A stretch of DNA of 19,616 nucleotides, from assembly GCF_020686945.1 (NCBI RefSeq), contig NZ_JAJEPR010000049.1:1-19616 (forward strand). Direction: 5' to 3'. Source of the stretch: Limivivens faecihominis. Its GTDB lineage: Bacteria > Bacillota > Clostridia > Lachnospirales > Lachnospiraceae. Of the stretch, positions 14,441 to 19,616 are shown in pieces. How positions within the stretch are numbered: the stretch's first letter is position 1; the number at the start of each line of letters is the position of its first letter. Below the pieces are notes generated by a model that saw nothing but the letters and a program-made list of their open reading frames with translations, made no database searches and had not been told where the DNA came from. Made by a program: the position numbers and the translations under genes.

Positions 14441-15665
14441 CCCTCTGTTTCGCGGGGCGCTGCGCCTGAACCTTTTGACGGAGCAGATTGACATTGTGAA
14501 GCCGCTGGGCTGGGAGCGCACCAGTACCACGCTGACCGACATGGACATGAACTACCTGCTTTTGTATCTGGAAGAAAATTACGGGCTTACCAGCGAGAAA
14601 AAGGTGCAGAGCGCCATCAAGATTGTTGCCAATGAAAACCGCTACCATCCAGTCAGGGATTACCTGAACAGCCTGCAATGGGACGGCACAGAGCGCATCC
14701 GTTACGCCCTGCATCACTTTCTGGGAGCCGATACGGACGAATACACCTATGAAGCCTTGAAACTGTTCCTGATGGGAGCCATCCGGCGGGTATTCAGACC
14801 GGGGAGCAAGTTTGAGGTCATGCTCTGTCTGGTTGGTGGTCAGGGAGCCGGGAAATCTACCTTTTTCCGGCTGCTGGCAGGCAGGGACGAATGGTTTTCA
14901 GACGATTTGAAAAAGCTGGACGATGAAAATGTGTACCGCAAGCTGCAAGGGCATTGGATTATCGAGATGTCGGAGATGATTGCCACAGCCAACGCCAAGA
15001 GTATTGAGGAAATCAAGTCATTCTTAAGCCGCCAGAAAGAAACCTACAAAGTGCCGTATGAGACACATCCGGCAGACCGGCTGCGGCAATGTGTATTTGG
15101 AGGGACGACCAACCGGCAGGACTTTTTGCCCCGTGACCGCACCGGCAACCGGCGCTTTCTCCCCGTGACGGTGTACCCGGAACGGGCGGAGGTTCACATA
15201 CTGGACGATGAAGCGGCGGCGAGGGCGTATATCGAACAGATGTGGGCGGAAGCCATGACGGTTTATCGCAGTGGGAAGTATAAGCTGTCATTCAGCATGG
15301 AAATGAACCGATACCTGAACGCCCACCAGCAGGACTTTATGCAGGAAGACACACAGGCCGGCATGATCTACGCCTATTTGGAGGACTACACCGGCGACAG
15401 GGTATGTTCCAAGCAGCTTTATGAGGAAGCGCTGGGGAACTTAAATTCCCCGGCAGACTGGGAGACACGGGCAATCTGCGAGATTATGAATACCGGCATT
15501 GCGGGCGGCATCATACAGGGCTGGGTAGCCTACAAAAGCCCGAAGCGGTATAAGAAATACGGTTCTCAAAAAGGCTGGGAGCGTGTCAACCAAGCTCCGC
15601 CGGAGGGGGACGGTTTTCAGGAAATCACGGAAGAAGAAGCCCGGCAAATGGAACTTCCATTCTGA
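14268..15665 (+). CDS. VirE-type (virulence-associated E) P-loop ATPase, probable replication protein
   Basis: A 465-residue protein with an N-terminal helical part (about 1-130), then the VirE/D5-like ATPase core. Walker A is GGQGAGKST (about 190-198), followed by a Walker B-like IIEMSEM (about 229-235) and the conserved FGGTTNRQDFLPRDRTGNRRF (about 280-300), a sensor and arginine-finger region. Such proteins serve as helicase or replication initiators on phage satellites and mobilizable elements. The TTG at 14268 is chosen because AAAGGAGGTG precedes it and no ATG start fits the N-terminus. The gene begins inside the primase-like gene, showing coupling. A cluster of GGTTGAC repeats just after the stop is a likely binding target. 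Confidence 0.85.
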   Translation: MNSEFQSLPPETQEAVKRTMDTMEPAQTPAEIRETLEGTQKGGVKNSIRNCLTVFQRDPLFRGALRLNLLTEQIDIVKPLGWERTSTTLTDMDMNYLLLYLEENYGLTSEKKVQSAIKIVANENRYHPVRDYLNSLQWDGTERIRYALHHFLGADTDEYTYEALKLFLMGAIRRVFRPGSKFEVMLCLVGGQGAGKSTFFRLLAGRDEWFSDDLKKLDDENVYRKLQGHWIIEMSEMIATANAKSIEEIKSFLSRQKETYKVPYETHPADRLRQCVFGGTTNRQDFLPRDRTGNRRFLPVTVYPERAEVHILDDEAAARAYIEQMWAEAMTVYRSGKYKLSFSMEMNRYLNAHQQDFMQEDTQAGMIYAYLEDYTGDRVCSKQLYEEALGNLNSPADWETRAICEIMNTGIAGGIIQGWVAYKSPKRYKKYGSQKGWERVNQAPPEGDGFQEITEEEARQMELPF

Positions 15666-15674
15666 AAAGCCACC

Positions 15675-15859
15675 GGTTGACAGTTTGGTTGACGCTTTGG
15701 TTGACAGCCGGTTGACGGGGAAAAGCCTGATATTTGGGGCATTTCTCTCCTTTGTCAACCATGTCAACCAAGAAATCAAAGAAAAAGTAAAAAGTAATAA
15801 TAGAGCGCCTATGGATTGTTTTCAAAGTCTTTTCTGCCGGTTGACACGGTTTGGTTGAC
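15675..15859 (+). repeat. Iteron-like GGTTGAC cluster, candidate replication origin
   Basis: Eight copies of GGTTGAC lie in 185 bp: direct at 15675, 15687, 15699 and 15710 (12, 12 and 11 bp apart), inverted at 15754 and 15763, and direct at 15839 and 15853. An A-rich stretch (15770-15805) separates the groups. One more inverted copy is at 15585 inside the VirE gene. It lies directly behind the probable replication protein. Single chance copies also occur elsewhere (17509 and 17711), but nowhere else clustered. Confidence 0.6.
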
Positions 15860-15935
15860 ACGGAGACAGTCTGCGGCTGTACACCTGTCTGACATTCCCT
15901 TGTCGGGCATATTTCATTTATGGAGGTAACTGCCT

Positions 15936-16121
15936 ATGGCAAAAAGCAAAAACGAGAGCAATAACAAAAACAGCGGCACCCTGCTTACCGAAAAAGACGG
16001 CACCCAGTATTTTGTCATGGGGAAAGTCCGTATCAAGGTATCGGAGCATTTCGCACAGGATGGGAAGCCGCTTGACAGCCTGCTGGAAGATGTGATCCAG
16101 CACGCTGCCGCCGCTTCCTGA
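15936..16121 (+). CDS. tnpW: TnpW-family transposon-encoded protein
   Basis: A 61-residue protein whose C-terminal half (GTQYFVMGKVRIKVSEHF...LDSLLEDVI) fits the TnpW family of Tn4451-like elements, a small conserved protein always found near the large serine recombinase and without proven function. ATG 15936 follows TGGAGGTAACTG. The N-terminal 20 residues are polar and probably disordered. It stands just before the recombinase promoter and may influence recombination or its expression; this is inference from its constant position. Confidence 0.75.
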   Translation: MAKSKNESNNKNSGTLLTEKDGTQYFVMGKVRIKVSEHFAQDGKPLDSLLEDVIQHAAAAS

Positions 16122-16139
16122 AAAAATACGGAATAACGA

Positions 16140-16200
16140 CTGTCAATCAGCCCACGCTTATGATATACTTGTACCAGCGAGTATTGTATAAGCGTGGGTT
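16140..16200 (+). promoter_or_regulatory. Recombinase promoter framed by a 10-bp inverted repeat
   Basis: CTGTCA (16140-16145) and TATACT (16164-16169) with an 18-bp spacer make a plausible promoter. CCCACGCTTA (16151-16160) lies in the spacer and its exact inverse TAAGCGTGGG (16189-16198) just past the start point. The same word recurs at the element's left end (1525-1540), so self-repression by the recombinase or control by an accessory protein is likely. Confidence 0.55.
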
Positions 16201-16228
16201 GTTTCTTTTAGAAGGAGGATTTTTAACC

Positions 16229-17851
16229 GTGAAACAACCATACAATACAACGATTTATAACACTGCACTATATTTGAGATTGAGCCGTGACGATGAATTA
16301 CAGGGGGAAAGCGGCAGTATCCAGACCCAGCGCATGATGCTTAGACAGTATGCCGCAGAGCATGGGCTGACCGTTGTAGACGAGTACATTGACGACGGAT
16401 GGAGTGGGACAAATTTCGAGCGTCCAAGTTTCCAAAGGATGATTGATGACATCGAAGACGGGAAAATCAACTGCGTTGTCACAAAGGACTTATCCCGTCT
16501 GGGAAGAAACTATATCCTGACCGGTCAGTACACGGAAATCTATTTCCCCAGCAAGGGAGTACGCTACATTGCCATCAATGACAATGTGGACACCATCAAC
16601 GGAGAAAGCGAGCTTGCACCGTTCTTAAACATCCTGAATGAAATGCACGCCCGACAGACCAGCAAAAAGGTCAAGGCTGCCATGCACACAAGATTTGCCA
16701 ATGGCGCACACTATGGAGCCTATGCACCGCTGGGCTATGTAAAAGACCCGGACAAAAAAGGTCATCTTCTGATCGACCCGGAAACACGCTGGATTGTAGA
16801 GAAGATTTTTGACCTTGCTGTACACGGGCGTGGAGCCGCCAGCATTACACGGATTCTGGTGGAGGAAAAAGTACCTACCCCCGGCTGGCTGAACTATGAA
16901 AGATACGGGACTTTCGCCAATATCTACGCCGGTGCGCCCGCAGAAAAAGCCTATGCGTGGACGATTGCACAGGTCAAGAGCATTTTGAAAGAGGAAACCT
17001 ACATCGGTCACAGCGTTCACAACAAGCAGAGCAACATTTCATTCAAGAACAAGAAAAAGGTGCGGAAGCCGCAGGAAGAATGGTATCGTGTGGAAAATAC
17101 CCACGAAGCCATCATTTCCGAAGAAGTGTTCCAAAAAGTTCAAGAGCTGATTGCAAGCAGACGCAGGAAACGCAGAAACGGTACGACACAGATTTTCGCA
17201 GGATTGATAAAATGTGCAGACTGCGGATGGTCTTTAGCCTATGGGGAAAACAAGCAGAACAAAAACCCATACGGGTACTACCATTGCAGCAAGAACGGAC
17301 AGGGATTACGCCAGTGTTCCATGCACTATATCCGCTATGATGTACTGTATGCCTATGTGCTTGCAAGACTGCAATACTGGTCTATGCTGGCACAGAAAGA
17401 TGAGGACAAGCTGCTGAAACGGCTGCTCAATGTCAGCGACAGGGAAAGGAACTCTGCGAAGAAAAAGCAGGCTGCGGAGCTGAAAAAGGCAGAGAAGCGT
17501 AAAGCCGAGGTTGACGGGCTGTTTGCTAAAATGTATGAGGACTGGTCTGCCGGACGCATAACCGAGTATAACTTCAATATGCTGTCCGAGAAGTACCAGA
17601 ACGAGCAAAAGGAGCTTGAAACAAAAATAAGACAGCTTCACGAAACGATGGAAGCCGCCGTACAGACCGCAGCGGATGCTGAAAAGTGGATTGCCCTGAT
17701 GAAACAGTATGTCAACCCTGTGGAGCTGACCGCCGAACTTCTGAACACTCTAATTGAAAAAATAACCGTCCACGAAGCTGTCAAGGGCGAGGACGGAAGC
17801 CGTGAGCAGGAAGTAGAAATCTACTACCGCTTCATCGGCAAAATCGACTGA
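16229..17851 (+). CDS. Large serine recombinase (TnpX/TndX-like)
   Basis: This 540-residue enzyme should excise and insert the element through a covalent serine-DNA intermediate. The resolvase domain (about 9-155) has YLRLSRDDE with nucleophile Ser19, the DLSRLGRNY arginine motif and a TEIYFPSKGVRYIAINDNVDT segment. A Recombinase domain follows (about 180-300), then a zinc ribbon (C329-x2-C332, C353, C363), a coiled coil (about 405-475) and a DUF4368-like C-terminus ending EIYYRFIGKID. GTG 16229 follows GAAGGAGGA; the earlier in-frame ATG 16160 lies over the promoter and has no ribosome site. It reads toward the right end of the element, whose inverted repeat begins 21 bases after the stop. 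Confidence 0.93.
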   Translation: MKQPYNTTIYNTALYLRLSRDDELQGESGSIQTQRMMLRQYAAEHGLTVVDEYIDDGWSGTNFERPSFQRMIDDIEDGKINCVVTKDLSRLGRNYILTGQYTEIYFPSKGVRYIAINDNVDTINGESELAPFLNILNEMHARQTSKKVKAAMHTRFANGAHYGAYAPLGYVKDPDKKGHLLIDPETRWIVEKIFDLAVHGRGAASITRILVEEKVPTPGWLNYERYGTFANIYAGAPAEKAYAWTIAQVKSILKEETYIGHSVHNKQSNISFKNKKKVRKPQEEWYRVENTHEAIISEEVFQKVQELIASRRRKRRNGTTQIFAGLIKCADCGWSLAYGENKQNKNPYGYYHCSKNGQGLRQCSMHYIRYDVLYAYVLARLQYWSMLAQKDEDKLLKRLLNVSDRERNSAKKKQAAELKKAEKRKAEVDGLFAKMYEDWSAGRITEYNFNMLSEKYQNEQKELETKIRQLHETMEAAVQTAADAEKWIALMKQYVNPVELTAELLNTLIEKITVHEAVKGEDGSREQEVEIYYRFIGKID

Positions 17852-17872
17852 CCTTTCTTTTTTACCCAACAA

Positions 17873-17892
17873 TATCTTTAATTAAGGGAGAC
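17873..17892 (+). repeat. Right terminal inverted repeat of the element
   Basis: TATCTTTAATTAAGGGAGAC is the reverse complement of the left repeat at 17 of 20 positions. One base (17893) separates it from the GG core at 17894-17895, mirroring the left end. In the excised circle the two would form a dyad about gGGa. Confidence 0.75.
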
Positions 17893-17902
17893 GGGTAGAG
17901 GA

Positions 17903-18508
17903 ATGCCAGATGTGTCGCTTTTACAGCCTTTATGTGATGCTTTGGGCATTAGTTTGAACGAGCTTTTTTCGGGGGAACATATATCAGCAGAGGAATATAA
18001 AGGAAAAGCAGAAGAAAACATTTCTAAACTTTACAAAGAAAAGCAAATTGCCAATCTTAAGCCAATAAAATACTTATTCTCTATATGTTCTAATGTAACA
18101 TTGCTTGTAGCAGTGATTGAATTAGCTGTTGGTTTTATTGGAAATTTTTTTAATCCAACTATATTGGAGGTAATGTTGCTCAATGCTTCTGTGTGGATAA
18201 TATTGTTTCTGATTTCAGTGGGTAAGCTGACATACGATAAGAAAAAATTGAAAAACCTGAAGCATTCAGGTACTTGTATAGACTCTGAAATCAAGGATAT
18301 AATCCCAGCATCATGGATTAGAGTTGGAAACTACATCAGTTGCAGAATTGTATGTGGATTTATTTACGAGGATAAGGAATACAAAGCAGTAAGTAATTAC
18401 TATGTTTTGACACCATTTCAACGAAAGGAGGATTTATATGCGAATGTTTTTATCGAGCAAAACAATCCTACCAAATATAGTATAGAGCTTTTTCAAGAAG
18501 GTCGGTAA
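17903..18508 (+). pseudogene. 3' fragment of the split XRE regulator (membrane-anchored part)
   Basis: This continues the regulator cut at 1486; codons of the original gene resume at 17896 (AGA GGA before this ATG). MPDVSLLQPLCDALGISLNELFSGE is the usual end of an XRE domain. It is followed by an acidic linker (ISAEEYKGKAEENISKLYKE), two membrane helices (about residues 54-77 and 85-108 of the fragment) and a soluble C-terminal domain of about 90 residues. The fragment could be translated alone from ATG 17903, but it lacks most of the HTH and its only Shine-Dalgarno candidate is GTAGAGG at short range. It is more AT-rich than the element, as is the 5' fragment. Confidence 0.85.
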
Positions 18509-18547
18509 TTCAGTCAAGAATTTCTCAAAAATCATATAAGCCTATTT

Positions 18548-18592
18548 AAAGCTGTCGTTGCAGGAAAGTCCCGTGACGACAGCTTTCTTTCT
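18548..18592. terminator. Shared terminator between the XRE fragment and the minus-strand regulator
   Basis: A perfect 10-bp stem, AAAGCTGTCG (18548-18557) with CGACAGCTTT (18577-18586), is followed by CTTTCTT on the plus strand and has AAATA-rich DNA on the other side. It lies between two convergent genes and probably serves both. Confidence 0.75.
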
Positions 18593-19398
18593 TACCGTTT
18601 TTTTCTCTGGCTAATAGGCGTTCCCATTTTCTTTGATTTTTTGAGAATCCGAATCAGCCAGCGAAATTCTTCGTCTGACAGATTTTTATAGTTGATGCCG
18701 AGCTGCTTGCAGTAAAGAACAACCAGCTTTTCATCCCGGCTGCCCTTGAAATTTTCGACCGCTTCCAGATTTTCTTTCAGTTCATCGGCAACGGTGGTCT
18801 GGGGCGCACTCTCACTGTCCTTTTTGTGAGCTTCCCGAATATCCCGGATAATGAGGTTGAGGTCATCCAGAACCATGTGGCTGAAATATTCATCATCACT
18901 GATATGGGCAGCTTGCAGCACCTTCAAATGCGGGTCATCTTCGCCGGGGCGATACCGTTCAATGATTTCATGCCGGACGGTATCGACAAGGGCGTTGAGA
19001 TTCTGAATCTGCATGGTGGCAATCCCATCCACATAAATCTCAATGTCCGCAAGAAACTTGATAAAGTCCTTATGGGTGGCAAGTTCGCAGAGCAGACGGT
19101 TGTTAATCCGACCGTTTTTCAGAAGTGCCACCATTTCATCGCTCAAATGCAGCTCCCTTAATGGCGTGTTGATCTCCGCCCGGTTCTCTGTCCGGCAAAA
19201 GAGATAATCGAGGGACACCCCATAAAAATCTGCCAGCAGGATAAGGTTGCCATGATTGATTTCCTTATAGTCGTCTTTTTCATAACTGCCAAGAGCCGAT
19301 TTTGAAATACCCGTTTGCTCAGCCAGTTCTTCCAGTTTTAATCCTTTGTTTAATCGTAAATCTTTTAGCCGTTCCTGTATTGTAGTAGCTCCGTTCAT
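18592..19398 (-). CDS. XRE-family transcriptional regulator of Tn1549-like elements
   Basis: A 268-residue cytosolic protein with an N-terminal cro/C1 HTH (about 5-65: IQERLKDLRLNKGLKLEELA, then TGISKSALGSYEKDDYKEIN and LADFYGVSLDYLF). A long helical, charged C-terminal region follows and ends in a basic KKMGTPISQRKKR tail. This size and C-terminus are typical of regulators carried by Tn1549-type conjugative elements in Clostridia. The start at 19398 is chosen because AAGGGGGAA precedes it on the minus strand; the in-frame sequence before it lies over the promoter. It probably represses its own gene through the dyad at 19439-19460 and may control transfer genes beyond the window. It is outside the 16.4-kb element. 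Confidence 0.85.
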   Translation of the reverse strand: MNGATTIQERLKDLRLNKGLKLEELAEQTGISKSALGSYEKDDYKEINHGNLILLADFYGVSLDYLFCRTENRAEINTPLRELHLSDEMVALLKNGRINNRLLCELATHKDFIKFLADIEIYVDGIATMQIQNLNALVDTVRHEIIERYRPGEDDPHLKVLQAAHISDDEYFSHMVLDDLNLIIRDIREAHKKDSESAPQTTVADELKENLEAVENFKGSRDEKLVVLYCKQLGINYKNLSDEEFRWLIRILKKSKKMGTPISQRKKR

Positions 19399-19438
19399 TG
19401 AAGCAGTTCCCCCTTTTTGACAACATATATAACCGTTG

Positions 19439-19460
19439 AATTGATTATACCATATCAATT
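19439..19460 (-). promoter_or_regulatory. Extended -10 promoter inside a perfect inverted repeat
   Basis: On the minus strand TGGTATAAT (19452-19444) is an extended -10 element. It lies within the dyad AATTGAT (19439-19445) and ATCAATT (19454-19460). An HTH regulator bound here would block its own promoter. Confidence 0.6.
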
Positions 19461-19616
19461 CCGCAATCGTGGAAATTTTTGATTTTTGCCCCTAATTCCT
19501 ACTTTGTGGACATACGGCACAGGGCACAAAAATGTTCTATGATACAGGTAGTTCATCGATGGATTATTCCAATCGAATGACCAGCCTGTGTGGGATATGC
19601 TTCCCCGGCGATGTAG
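19461..19616. other. Right edge without a supported gene
   Basis: No supported gene is visible. A second dyad-like stretch (TTCC...GGAA on the minus strand, about 19460-19475) may be another operator. An open frame from ATG 19559 (MDYSNRMTSLCGICF) runs off the end but has no ribosome site, so it is not called. Confidence 0.3.

Larger units (their letters stand above)
1485..17895 (+). mobile_element. 16.4-kb integrative mobilizable element of the large serine recombinase type
   Basis: The limits are set by three agreeing facts. Deleting 1487-17895 restores an in-frame 244-codon XRE gene with the usual WENGRGMPD junction. The ends hold 20-bp imperfect inverted repeats (1488-1507 and 17873-17892). 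Each repeat is one base away from a GG dinucleotide (1485-1486 and 17894-17895), the likely crossover core present once on each side. The element encodes a serine recombinase, TnpW, MobA/MobL relaxase, DUF3847 protein, primase-like and VirE proteins, and carries a candidate oriT. It has no type IV secretion genes, so it would need a helper conjugative element to transfer. The cargo is a two-component system with an ABC exporter. Tn4451-family elements use GA cores; GA is also possible here but fits less well. Confidence 0.85.

Noticed and set aside
15583..15858. Open frame over the GGTTGAC cluster (repeating VDSLVDALVDS)
   Set aside because: The repeat pattern in the protein comes from the 12-bp DNA repeats. 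The frame starts inside the VirE gene and has no ribosome site or homology, so the DNA repeats are the real feature.
1485..17895. Conjugative element with its own secretion system
   Set aside because: No VirB4, VirD4/coupling protein or other mating-pair genes are present; only relaxase and accessory proteins are seen.
1486..17899. GA as the crossover dinucleotide (1486-1487 and 17898-17899)
   Set aside because: It also gives an open frame, but the inverted repeats would then be unequally spaced from the core and the XRE junction would lack one residue. Kept as the alternative.
19559..19616. Possible start of a further plus-strand gene (MDYSNRMTSLCGICF...)
   Set aside because: It runs off the window after 19 codons, has no good ribosome site and shows no family I recognise.
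1..19616. CRISPR array, tRNA or rRNA genes
   Set aside because: No regularly spaced long repeats with unique spacers, and no tRNA-like cloverleaf or rRNA sequence, were seen on either strand.

Overview
The window looks like an accessory region of a gut-type Clostridia (Lachnospiraceae/Oscillospiraceae-like) chromosome. The gene families (TnpV, TnpW, large serine recombinase with DUF4368, DUF3847, DUF6076, MobA/MobL relaxase), the GGAGG ribosome sites with frequent TTG/GTG starts, and the mix of moderate-GC mobile genes with AT-rich flanks all fit. The species cannot be named from the sequence.

The main content is one integrative mobilizable element of about 16.4 kb (about 1485-17895). It sits inside a gene for a membrane-anchored XRE-family regulator. 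The 5' part of that gene (1365-1486) and its 3' part (17896-18508) lie at the two ends of the element. Removing 1487-17895 rejoins them in frame into a 244-residue protein with a normal XRE junction (WENGRGMPD). The element ends carry imperfect 20-bp inverted repeats (17/20) placed symmetrically about a GG dinucleotide, as expected for a large serine recombinase, which is encoded at the right end (16229-17851).

Inside the element, from left to right: (1) A terminator at the left end. (2) A cargo module of two-component system plus ABC transporter (1.6-9.4 kb): an OmpR-family response regulator, an intramembrane-sensing type histidine kinase, a lone FtsX-type permease, then a small membrane protein, an ATPase and a second FtsX-type permease. 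The three transcription units share one promoter design (11-bp-spaced ACATTT-like repeats exactly 6 bp before the -10), so the regulator probably controls itself and both transporter units. The module resembles peptide-antibiotic sensing and detoxification systems (BceRS-AB-like), but the substrate is not known. Permease 1 is flanked by 106-bp direct repeats (103/106 identical). (3) A minus-strand DUF6076 zinc-finger gene with its own promoter. (4) A mobilization and replication module: HTH protein, small Cys-rich protein, a candidate oriT (MobQ-type nick motif in a large hairpin), DUF3847 protein, MobA/MobL relaxase lacking a standard start codon, CHC2 primase-like protein, VirE-type ATPase, a cluster of GGTTGAC repeats that could be a replication origin, TnpW, and the serine recombinase.

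The flanks are also mobile-DNA debris. On the left are a MazG-like pyrophosphohydrolase, a 15-codon remnant of a low-molecular-weight tyrosine phosphatase, and a tnpV gene broken by one amber codon. On the right is a minus-strand XRE regulator of the kind found in Tn1549-like conjugative elements. The 16.4-kb element therefore probably entered an older mobile region.
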